Below are positions 1-5,397 of a DNA stretch of 5,397 nt, piece after piece. The first letter of the stretch is position 1, and every line of letters begins with the position of its first letter. Source of the DNA: an uncultured Bacteroidales bacterium (GTDB lineage: Bacteria > Bacteroidota > Bacteroidia > Bacteroidales > UBA932); NCBI GenBank assembly GCA_945983015.1, contig CAMFSN010000093.1:1-5397 (forward strand), read 5' to 3'. The translations under genes and the position numbers were made by a program. The notes below the pieces were generated by a model. It saw nothing but the letters and a program-made list of their open reading frames with translations, ran no database searches and was not told the origin of the DNA.

Positions 1-617
1 GAATGGACGAGAACATAGCTAAGAAGGAAGCGCTGATAGCCCAGGCTGAGGAATTGAAACTCAGTGTGGACTGGAAGAAGACTACAGATCAGTTCATATC
101 CCTTCAAAAGCAGTGGAAAGAGGTAGGACCGGTTCCGAGAAAGAAATCCGACCAGCTTTGGAAGCGCTTCCGTGCGGCTTGTGACGAATTCTTCGCTTCC
201 CGCGATGCCAATGCGAAGCCTGAGAATGACTTTTATGCCAACCTCAAGGCTAAGAAGGCCATCATCGCTGAGATTAAGGCTTATAAGCCTGTAGAGGGCG
301 TGTCGGCTCAGCAGGCACAGGAAGAGTTCATCCGCAGGTTTAAGGAGATAGGTTTCGTGCCTTTCAAGGAGAAGGATAACATAGCCAAGGCATTCAAGGA
401 GGCTATCAACGAGGCTTTCCCTCCTGTATTGGGACGTAACGAGCTTATTAAGAAATACAATGCCCTTCAGCAGGACATTGTGACATATGAGAATAATATC
501 GGTTTCTTCTCTAATTCAAGTAATTCTGAACCCCTTGTTCTTCAGATGAAGAGTCGTATTGAAGAGGCTAAGGCGCAGTTGAAGGCTATCGAGGATCAGA
601 TTAGGAGCCAGAAGTAA
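1..617 (+). CDS. DUF349 repeat protein, C-terminal part (5' end outside window)
   Basis: The reading frame is open to the left edge, and the first ATG (position 3) falls inside a DUF349 repeat, so it is probably an internal methionine and the gene starts upstream. About 204 residues are visible. Two DUF349 units can be seen: residues about 8-70, with the signature QWKEVGPVPRKKSDQLWKRF and a following DEFF, and about 74-140, with FKEIGFVPFKEKDNIAKAF and NEAF. A charged helical tail (about 145-204) follows, probably coiled coil. DUF349 proteins of Bacteroidota are usually several hundred residues with multiple repeats, which fits a missing N-terminal part. There is no membrane segment in the visible portion, so it is probably cytosolic. 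The biochemical role of DUF349 is not established. The stop lies 9 bp before yidC, so the two are likely cotranscribed. Family assignment is firm; function is unknown. Confidence 0.88.
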   Translation, partial: MDENIAKKEALIAQAEELKLSVDWKKTTDQFISLQKQWKEVGPVPRKKSDQLWKRFRAACDEFFASRDANAKPENDFYANLKAKKAIIAEIKAYKPVEGVSAQQAQEEFIRRFKEIGFVPFKEKDNIAKAFKEAINEAFPPVLGRNELIKKYNALQQDIVTYENNIGFFSNSSNSEPLVLQMKSRIEEAKAQLKAIEDQIRSQK

Positions 618-626
618 TCATATTCT

Positions 627-2447
627 ATGGATAAAAATTCTATAATTGGATTTATTTTAATGGGATTGGTCCTCGTGGGCTTTTCCGTTTTTCAATCAAA
701 ACAGGCAGAAAAACAACGTAGTCAGCTTCAGCAGCAGGAGTTTGTACAGGAAGTTCCATCTTCTCCGAGTCAGGCTGAATCTGTTCAGGAAGAAGTTAAT
801 AGTAATGAGCATATATATAAGGATGCTTTCTTGGATGAGAGAAAATCCGCCGAGGGACAGATCCTTAAGATATCGAATGAGCTCATCGAGTTGGAGGTAA
901 ACACCAAGGGAGCTCAGCTTTGGTCAGCCAGACTGAAGAATTACACCTATTACGGGGGTGATGATCTCTATGTCTTCAAGGCCGGAGCTAATCATTACGA
1001 TGTAAGCGTCTATGCGGGAGAACTGTTAAAGACTTCGGATTTCGAGTTTGAAGTTGCCGAGCTGAAGGATTCTCTCATAGTGCTCCGCCTTCCTTTTGAA
1101 CAGGGGGGCTATATCGAGCAGTCCTATGCTCTTAGCGGCGGTTCATATCTGGTGAATAGCGAATTGGCCTTTGTGAATATGAACAATATTCCTCGTCAGG
1201 TCAGTTCCATAGATGTGGATTTCAACACTGTAATCCCGAGGATGGAGAAGGGCTATAAGAATGAAAGCCAGTATTCTAAGCTGAATTATTATTTCAGTGA
1301 CGACAAGAAGCCTGTGGAGATGGGCAAGGGTCGCAAGGATTCTAAGAGAATCGGCTCTTCTTTAGAGTGGTTCTCTTTCCAGCAGCAGTTCTTCTCTATG
1401 ATAGTCAGGGCTCCAAAGCAGTTCTCCGACGGTAGCCTGAACGTGAATTTCATGGGAGAGGATGATCCGGGGCATAATCTGATGGCCTGCGAGGCTAAGA
1501 TGAGAGTGGCTTTGGATAATGGTGGAAACAGCCGCATTCCTATGGAGATATACCTGGGACCTAACCATTACAGCACCCTTAAGTCTTTCGACCACAAGTA
1601 CGAGAAGATCATCCCTTTGGGAGGTTGGCTGGTTGGTTGGTTTACCAAGTACTTCATCATCCCTATGTTTAACTTCTTGAATAAGTTCATAGCCAACTAC
1701 GGTATTATCATTCTCATTATGACTTTGATAATCAAGATAGTGGTTCTTCCTCTTACCTATAAGTCCTACGCTTCTTCGGCTAAGATGAGCGCTTTGAAAC
1801 CTTATATAGAGGAAATTAACAAGAAGTATCCTAAGCAGGATGACGCCTTGAAAAAGCAGCAGGCTACGATGGATCTGTACAAGCGGGCGGGGGTAAATAC
1901 CCTGGGAGGTTGTCTGCCTACCTTGCTCACTTTCCCTATACTCTGGGCTATGTTCCGATTCTTCCCTGCATCCATAGAGCTTCGTCAGCAGCGATTCCTC
2001 TGGGCTGAAGACTTGAGTGCATACGACTCCATAGTGGACTTCGGATTCAGAATTCCGCTCTTGGGCGATCACCTGAGTCTCTTCGCTCTGCTGATGGCCG
2101 TGGTGATGTTCGCATACAGCAAGCTCACGATGTCCCAGCAGCCAAATTCGGACGATCCGTCTGCCAAGTCGATGCAGTTTATGAGCGTGTGGATGATGCC
2201 AATTATGATGTTCTTCATCTGTAACAATCTCTCTTCCGGCTTGAGTTACTACTATCTGATCTCCCAGTTGATATCTATGGTAGAGATTTTCATAATCAGA
2301 AAGTGGTGCGTTAAACCTGAAGCAGTCATAGCAAAGGTCGAAGCCTCAAAGGGGAAGCCTCTTCCTAAGAGCAAATGGCAGAAGACTCTGGAAGAAGCGC
2401 AGAAGATGCAGGAGCAGCAACTTAAACAACAGCAAAGACGAAGATAA
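627..2447 (+). CDS. yidC: Membrane protein insertase YidC
   Basis: YidC/Oxa1-family insertase that places proteins into the inner membrane, alone or with SecYEG. The 606-residue length fits Gram-negative YidC. Order of parts: N-terminal membrane segment (about 5-22), a Gln/Glu/Ser-rich linker, a large periplasmic beta domain (about 75-325), and the conserved insertase core: amphipathic helix about 333-350, membrane helices about 356-377, 425-446, 482-500, 515-535 and 537-558, with a charged cytoplasmic hairpin at about 385-420. Landmarks shared with E. coli YidC are PLT (375-377), the GGCLP block (427-431), ELRQ (451-454) and SSGLSYYY (536-543). The groove arginine of E. coli (Arg366) aligns with Lys370, a conservative exchange that I recall as usual in this phylum. 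The tail is Gln-rich and ends in three arginines, which may help ribosome contact (inference). The ATG at 627 is chosen because it immediately precedes the membrane segment; no clear Shine-Dalgarno is present. Confidence 0.98.
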   Translation: MDKNSIIGFILMGLVLVGFSVFQSKQAEKQRSQLQQQEFVQEVPSSPSQAESVQEEVNSNEHIYKDAFLDERKSAEGQILKISNELIELEVNTKGAQLWSARLKNYTYYGGDDLYVFKAGANHYDVSVYAGELLKTSDFEFEVAELKDSLIVLRLPFEQGGYIEQSYALSGGSYLVNSELAFVNMNNIPRQVSSIDVDFNTVIPRMEKGYKNESQYSKLNYYFSDDKKPVEMGKGRKDSKRIGSSLEWFSFQQQFFSMIVRAPKQFSDGSLNVNFMGEDDPGHNLMACEAKMRVALDNGGNSRIPMEIYLGPNHYSTLKSFDHKYEKIIPLGGWLVGWFTKYFIIPMFNFLNKFIANYGIIILIMTLIIKIVVLPLTYKSYASSAKMSALKPYIEEINKKYPKQDDALKKQQATMDLYKRAGVNTLGGCLPTLLTFPILWAMFRFFPASIELRQQRFLWAEDLSAYDSIVDFGFRIPLLGDHLSLFALLMAVVMFAYSKLTMSQQPNSDDPSAKSMQFMSVWMMPIMMFFICNNLSSGLSYYYLISQLISMVEIFIIRKWCVKPEAVIAKVEASKGKPLPKSKWQKTLEEAQKMQEQQLKQQQRRR

Positions 2448-2484
2448 CGATAGCTCTGGGATTTTATAAGAAGAATTAGTTTAT

Positions 2485-3183
2485 ATGAAGACACAGAGTA
2501 CTTTTGTAGCCAGCACTTCTTTGCTGAAGGCCAAGGTAGATAATTTTTTTGGAACTTGTCTGGAAATCTCCTTTTCGGGTATTCCGGAGAACAAGGCCTA
2601 TGCCTTGTGGAAGGATATGACTAAGGAACTTTCTCTAATGGAGAAGGTCTTCGATGCCGAAAATCCTGCCAGTGAGGTCTCTGTGTTAAATTCTTCAAAG
2701 GTGGATATCGAGACCAGTGAACTGATGAAGGAGGCCCTGAATCTCTGTGAGTCTTATCTTATAAAGACTAAGGGCCTTTTCAATATCAACCGCTTGCCTA
2801 ATGACGGCCTGGATTTCTCCGGATTCGTGAAGGCTTATTCCATTCAGAGGCTCTGTGCTCTTTTGAAAAAGGCCAAGGTTAAGAATTATTTCCTTAACTT
2901 TGGGGGGAGGGTAATCTGCGCCAGCGGGAATCAGCCTTATTGTGAAGGCTGGTATTACACCCTTTACGATGAGACAGGGGAGGAAGAACTCGAAGAGTTC
3001 CTCTTAAAAAACGAGTCCTTGGCTTTCTCCCTTTTTGACGACAGATTGTCTATGGTGAGGTCCAAAGACCCGCTTGAGGCTAAGATATTAAGTCTGGTTC
3101 TGCCTGTGGCCACCTCTTCCCAGAGGCACGAGATGTCCTACAGTTTCAAGAACCTGGACGAAAAGTACTATCATTTCAGATAG
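2485..3183 (+). CDS. Diverged ApbE-like protein (possible pseudoenzyme)
   Basis: A 232-residue protein that resembles FAD:protein FMN transferase (ApbE), the enzyme that attaches FMN covalently to threonines of exported flavoproteins. Recognisable blocks in order: SEVSVLN (63-69, as in family SEISxLN), GLFNIN (97-102, the G-x-FDPT region), LDFSGFVKAYSIQRL (109-123, the DLGGIAKGYAVD region), FLNFGGRVICASG (136-148, the NLGGDIxxxG region) and EGWYYTLYD (154-162). Key positions are altered: the glycine of AKGYA is Ala117, the aspartate after it is Gln121, and the GGD aspartate is Arg142. The protein is about 100 residues shorter than usual. The TSG/HIIDPxTG stretch is missing or unrecognisable, and the late metal-binding ADAxxT motif appears as EAKILSL, with Lys200 at the Asp position. 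There is no signal peptide or lipobox, whereas many ApbE proteins are exported. It follows yidC by 37 bp. Fold assignment is moderately sure; transferase activity is doubtful. The reading frame is intact and codon use matches its neighbours. Confidence 0.7.
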   Translation: MKTQSTFVASTSLLKAKVDNFFGTCLEISFSGIPENKAYALWKDMTKELSLMEKVFDAENPASEVSVLNSSKVDIETSELMKEALNLCESYLIKTKGLFNINRLPNDGLDFSGFVKAYSIQRLCALLKKAKVKNYFLNFGGRVICASGNQPYCEGWYYTLYDETGEEELEEFLLKNESLAFSLFDDRLSMVRSKDPLEAKILSLVLPVATSSQRHEMSYSFKNLDEKYYHFR

Positions 3184-3287
3184 TCCTTGACCCACTCCAT
3201 ACGCTCCTTGTAGATGGTATTGTGCCAATCGTTCCAATACCTCTGCTTCGGCTCGTCGTGATAGCGATAAGGCCAAGTCCTTATCGC
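3171..3287 (-). pseudogene. C-terminal gene remnant without a start, minus strand
   Basis: On the minus strand an open stretch of 38 codons runs from just after an in-frame TAA (3288-3290) to a TGA at 3171-3173. Its translation is protein-like: it includes TWPYRYHDEP and ends RMEWVKDYLK, rich in Trp, Tyr, Lys and Glu and predicted to end in a helix. Codons end mostly in C or G, like the real genes nearby. There is no start codon at its head; the only Met is residue 30. The simplest reading is the 3' end of a decayed or deleted gene. It overlaps the last 13 bp of the convergent ApbE-like gene. No family is assigned; the Trp-rich end faintly recalls CotH-kinase C termini, an impression only. 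It could be chance, since it is short. Confidence 0.4.
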
Positions 3288-3288
3288 T
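3263..3288 (+). terminator. Perfect inverted repeat, probable terminator between convergent genes
   Basis: The arms AGCGATAAGG (3263-3272) and CCTTATCGCT (3279-3288) pair perfectly over 10 bp around the 6-nt loop CCAAGT. It lies 79 bp after the stop of the ApbE-like gene and 52 bp after the stop of rmuC on the other strand, so it could end transcripts from both sides. On the plus strand it is followed by the A/T-rich TAAATTATAT but no true T run; on the minus strand no T run follows. A protein-binding or other role is therefore possible. Confidence 0.5.
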
Positions 3289-3340
3289 TAAATTATATGA
3301 AAGAGAAATGGAGATGTTTTACTGATTAAAGGCTATCTTC

Positions 3341-4684
3341 TTATTCTTCAATAAGTTTTATAGGATGCTTGCTGCTATTTTTTGAACCTAATTCAATAAG
3401 TTTTTTCGAAGTGTTGATGATGCTTACTCCTCCAGGTTCCAGTTTTTTCTTTCCTTCCTGATATTCTTTCTGGGCCTTCTCGAGGGCGTTGCCGAGATTT
3501 TCGTATTTCTCTCTGAACATTCCTACCCTTTCTATCATCTCGTTTGCCAGTTCATACACTTTCCTGTGGTTTTCGGCCTGGCTTATCTGAGTCCAGGTGA
3601 GACTCACCATCCTTAGCGCTCCGTAGAGGCTCTGTTCGTCGGCGATATAGACTTTTTTATCTGCTGCATCCCTCCATAGCTTCTTGTCTTCGTTCATAGC
3701 TGTCCATAGGGCCCCGCTCACAGGTACGAACATTATGGTATAATCGACCATCTGTCTGTCGGCGCTGATGTAGGAGGCGTAGTCTTTTTTCGAAAGTTCG
3801 TCCACGTGTTTGCGGAGGCTTTCAATATGTCTTTTCAGGGCTTCTCTCCGGCTATCCTCGTCTTCGGCGTTCATATAGTCGATGAATGCGCTGAGAGAAA
3901 CCTTGGAGTCTATAACCAGGTCGCGCTTAGTGTCCAGATGTAGGATTACGTCCGGCCTGAGAATGCCTCCGTTGGCATTTTTTATAGGATGGCCGCACTC
4001 GTCGCAGAGCACGTGTTGCACTTCATAGTGCCTTCCTTCCGTAAGTCCTTGGCTGTCGAGCAGTTCGTTGAGGATGGTTTCTCCCCAGTCTCCCTGGACC
4101 TTGCTTCCGTGCTTTAGGGCCTTGGCCAATTCATCTGCGCTTTTTCGGGTCGCGTCGCTCTGTTGCATCAGGTTCGCGATTCGTTCCTTAAGTTCTCCGT
4201 TTCTTTCCGCCTGCTCCTTGCTGCCTTCATCCATCGCTTTTCGAAGCTCTTCAATGTTCTTTTTCAGCGGGTCCAGAATCTGCCCGATATTCTGCTGACT
4301 GCTTTTCTCTAGTTCTTCCTGCCTGCTCTTCAGAATCTGCGAGGTGTCGTCTTTTAGCTGCGCTCTCAGAGCCTTGGTGCTCTCTTCAAACTGCGTTTGA
4401 ATCAGCTTTATGGCTTCCTCGGAATTCTTTTTCTGCAATGCCAATGCCTCCTCTCCTGCCTTCTTTTGCGCTTCTAGCTGCTCGGCACTGCTTTGCTTCT
4501 GTGCTTCCAGCTGCTGGGCACTGCTTTGCTTTTGTGCCTCGAGGGCTTCCTGCTTGGATCTTTCCGCCTGCTCCAAGAGCTTGGCTTCTTGTACCTTATG
4601 ATTTCTGATCACTGCTCTAGACAGCAAAACAGCCACGATAGCCGCGATAGTGGCCCCTGCCACAAAAGAAATTATCAGTTCCAT
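3341..4684 (-). CDS. rmuC: DNA recombination protein RmuC
   Basis: RmuC-family protein, named for the E. coli protein that limits recombination at inverted repeats. The family has a predicted PD-(D/E)XK nuclease-like core and is usually membrane-anchored. The 447 residues comprise an N-terminal membrane helix (about 3-24), a long coiled coil (about 30-195), the core (about 196-345) and a helical C-terminal region. Core landmarks shared with E. coli RmuC: QGDWGETILNELL (197-209), GLTEGRHYEVQ (213-223), RPDVI (243-247), VIDSKVSLSAF (257-267), DYTIMFVPV (314-322) and the ALR helix (356-358). Asp245, Asp259 and Lys261 fit the PD...DxK nuclease pattern. The coiled coil from 37 to about 113 is built of 11-residue units. 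The only two cysteines are Cys227 and Cys230, in the motif CDECGH. The ATG at 4682-4684 directly precedes the membrane helix. It is transcribed toward the yidC cluster, separated from the upstream NUDIX gene by 159 bp. Confidence 0.95.
   Translation of the reverse strand: MELIISFVAGATIAAIVAVLLSRAVIRNHKVQEAKLLEQAERSKQEALEAQKQSSAQQLEAQKQSSAEQLEAQKKAGEEALALQKKNSEEAIKLIQTQFEESTKALRAQLKDDTSQILKSRQEELEKSSQQNIGQILDPLKKNIEELRKAMDEGSKEQAERNGELKERIANLMQQSDATRKSADELAKALKHGSKVQGDWGETILNELLDSQGLTEGRHYEVQHVLCDECGHPIKNANGGILRPDVILHLDTKRDLVIDSKVSLSAFIDYMNAEDEDSRREALKRHIESLRKHVDELSKKDYASYISADRQMVDYTIMFVPVSGALWTAMNEDKKLWRDAADKKVYIADEQSLYGALRMVSLTWTQISQAENHRKVYELANEMIERVGMFREKYENLGNALEKAQKEYQEGKKKLEPGGVSIINTSKKLIELGSKNSSKHPIKLIEE
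4346..4576 (-). repeat. 11-residue (33-bp) repeats in the RmuC coiled coil
   Basis: Residues 37-113 of RmuC divide cleanly into seven consecutive 11-residue units, each starting with Leu, Ile or Thr: for example LEAQKQSSAQQ (48-58), LEAQKQSSAEQ (59-69), LEAQKKAGEEA (70-80) and LALQKKNSEEA (81-91). At DNA level, 4471-4503 and 4504-4536 are tandem 33-bp copies that differ at 3 positions, which points to a recent duplication. An 11-residue period usually indicates hendecad coiled-coil packing. Confidence 0.85.
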
Positions 4685-4843
4685 TTACACAATTCCTTAT
4701 TTGAAAGTAACATATTCTTATCTGATTCGTATCTGATGACCCTCGCAACTCCAGCCTCATCGTGAAGCGCCAGGTTTCAGCGAAGTTAATGAAAAATATG
4801 TGCATTTTCTCTTTTATAAGCCAAAATACATCCTTATCTATAT
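4685..4843 (-). promoter_or_regulatory. Gap upstream of rmuC, candidate promoter region
   Basis: This 159-bp stretch separates rmuC from the NUDIX gene and is A/T-rich near 4791-4840. On the minus strand two near matches to the Bacteroidetes -7 element TAnnTTTG are visible: TATTTTTC (4798 down to 4791) and TAACTTCG (4788 down to 4781), each 5 of 6. The first has a TTTG at 4825-4822 but with a 23-bp spacer, longer than the usual 19-21. No convincing Shine-Dalgarno precedes the rmuC ATG and no strong terminator follows the NUDIX stop, so read-through remains possible. Confidence 0.25.
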
Positions 4844-5224
4844 CTATCGCAGGAATGGAAGAAGTATCAGATCGGCAGGCAACCAGTTCACAGACTCCAA
4901 CTCATCAGGAGCAAGCCACTTTGCGGCCTCGTGCTCTTTGAGTTCCAGATTGCCCGACAAGATGCTGCACCAGTAGCAGTGCATAGTAAGGTGAAAAGCA
5001 GGATAGTCATAATCCACAGTGGTGATGAAACTGTCCACGCTGATTTCGGTGTCAAGTTCCTCCATTATCTCGCGCTTGAGAGCCTGCTCAAGGGTTTCAC
5101 CCGGTTCAGCCTTGCCCCCAGGGAGCTCCCACCAGTCCTTGAATTCGCCGTAACCCCTCTGGGTGACGAAAATCTCTCCTTTGGAATTGCGGATGACCGC
5201 TGCTACTACTGTGATAGTTTTCAT
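4844..5224 (-). CDS. NUDIX (deoxy)nucleoside triphosphate pyrophosphohydrolase
   Basis: Small cytosolic NUDIX enzyme of 126 residues, predicted to hydrolyse (d)NTPs or damaged or non-canonical nucleotides to the monophosphate plus pyrophosphate. The NUDIX box spans residues 37-59: Gly37, Glu43, then REIMEE (51-56), which carries the metal-binding glutamates; the usual glycine near its end is Asp58. It opens with MKTITVVAAVI, typical of the MutT/NudG-like branch. Other family features are TQRGYGEFKDWWELPGGK (21-38), HLTMHCYWC (78-86), KEHEAAKWL (96-104) and WLPAD (114-118). The substrate cannot be told from sequence; E. coli NudG prefers pyrimidine nucleotides, MutT oxidised guanine nucleotides. 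The ATG at 5222-5224 is preferred: it gives the standard N terminus, and the frame extension to a TTG at 5245 would add seven residues across the promoter core. The gene lies 69 bp after the preceding minus-strand gene. Confidence 0.93.
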   Translation of the reverse strand: MKTITVVAAVIRNSKGEIFVTQRGYGEFKDWWELPGGKAEPGETLEQALKREIMEELDTEISVDSFITTVDYDYPAFHLTMHCYWCSILSGNLELKEHEAAKWLAPDELESVNWLPADLILLPFLR

Positions 5225-5232
5225 AATGGCCG

Positions 5233-5263
5233 CAAAGATAAGCAATCCAACTGCATTAGCACA
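5233..5263 (-). promoter_or_regulatory. Bacteroidetes-type promoter before the NUDIX gene
   Basis: On the minus strand TATCTTTG (5240 down to 5233) matches the Bacteroidetes -7 consensus TAnnTTTG at all fixed positions and is followed by C, as often seen. A weak -33 element, TGTG (5263 down to 5260, 3 of 4 to TTTG), stands 19 bp upstream, within the normal spacing. The ATG begins at 5224, only 8 nt past the core, so the transcript would be leaderless or nearly so. The element falls in the gap between two genes, which supports it. Confidence 0.55.
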
Positions 5264-5293
5264 GTTATGTCGTTTCTTGAGAGCATAGGCGTA

Positions 5294-5397
5294 TCAAATT
5301 ATCTCACCGGCCCAGAGGGCTTTGAAAAAGTCGGTCACGTAGTAGAGGTCCACATCACCGCTGCGGCGGCTGATACGGTCCCTGGACACAATGATTT
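5294..5397 (-). CDS. C-terminal end of an unidentified protein (gene continues past right edge)
   Basis: The minus-strand frame is open from the right edge to a TGA at 5294-5296, giving 33 residues that begin IIVSRDRISRRSGDVD and end YYVTDFFKALWAGEII. The composition (charged start, aromatic and hydrophobic end, codons mostly ending in C or G) and its position directly upstream of another minus-strand gene support real coding sequence. Too little is present to name a family. It is read in the same direction as the NUDIX gene and may share its operon, although the NUDIX gene seems to have its own promoter. Confidence 0.6.
   Translation of the reverse strand, partial: IIVSRDRISRRSGDVDLYYVTDFFKALWAGEII

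Noticed and set aside
1362..2072. A 236-codon open frame on the minus strand inside yidC
   Set aside because: It lies wholly antisense to a well-conserved yidC core. Its translation has no recognisable domain and looks like the shadow of yidC codon use.
3088..3276. A 62-codon minus-strand frame across the convergent junction
   Set aside because: It is in a different frame from the protein-like remnant at 3171-3287 and mostly antisense to the ApbE-like gene; its composition looks random.
4410..4765. Cys/Ser/Leu-rich plus-strand frames opposite the RmuC coiled coil
   Set aside because: The low-complexity composition is just the complement of the Gln/Glu/Ala/Lys repeat codons of rmuC.
4617..4805. 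A 62-codon minus-strand frame that begins in the gap and runs into rmuC in another frame
   Set aside because: It overlaps the rmuC start and membrane helix, shows no known domain, and its sequence over rmuC is an out-of-frame reading.
5225..5245. TTG at 5245 as start of the NUDIX protein
   Set aside because: It adds seven residues not found in the family and would place the start codon upstream of the promoter core; the ATG at 5224 gives the standard N terminus.
1..5397. CRISPR array, insertion sequence, tRNA or rRNA, toxin-antitoxin or defence genes
   Set aside because: None was seen: there are no regularly spaced direct repeats outside RmuC, no transposase or terminal repeats, and no tRNA-like folds in the short gaps. 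The window is best read as mostly core genes.

Overview
The window reads as an ordinary chromosomal segment of a Bacteroidota bacterium, most likely order Bacteroidales. The evidence is the YidC sequence (lysine in place of the groove arginine, the GGCLP and ELRQQ blocks, and an Arg-rich tail), a RmuC and a nucleotide pyrophosphohydrolase of Bacteroidales type, the lack of clear Shine-Dalgarno sequences, and a TATCTTTG promoter core that fits the Bacteroidetes TAnnTTTG consensus. Genus cannot be told from the sequence alone.

Left half (plus strand): the 3' part of a DUF349-repeat gene (1-617), then yidC (627-2447) only 9 bp later, then a small, strongly diverged ApbE-like protein (2485-3183) after 37 bp. 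The spacing suggests one transcription unit. Known roles cover only yidC (insertion of inner-membrane proteins). DUF349 has no settled function. The ApbE-like protein has lost key residues of FAD:protein FMN transferases and may be a pseudoenzyme.

Middle (3184-3340): a convergent junction. It holds a perfect 10-bp inverted repeat with a 6-nt loop (3263-3288), probably a terminator. It also holds an apparently real but decapitated C-terminal coding fragment on the minus strand (3171-3287), whose last bases overlap the end of the ApbE-like gene.

Right half (minus strand): rmuC (3341-4684), whose coiled coil is built from 11-residue repeats with a recent 33-bp tandem duplication; a 159-bp gap; a NUDIX pyrophosphohydrolase (4844-5224) with its own candidate promoter; and the last 33 codons of an unidentified gene that enters from the right edge (5294-5397). 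RmuC and the NUDIX enzyme fit loosely into genome and nucleotide-pool maintenance, but no joint system is shown.

No tRNA, rRNA, insertion sequence, CRISPR array or defence system was seen. The most worthwhile points are the degenerate ApbE-like protein, the gene remnant at the convergent junction, and the repeat expansion in RmuC.
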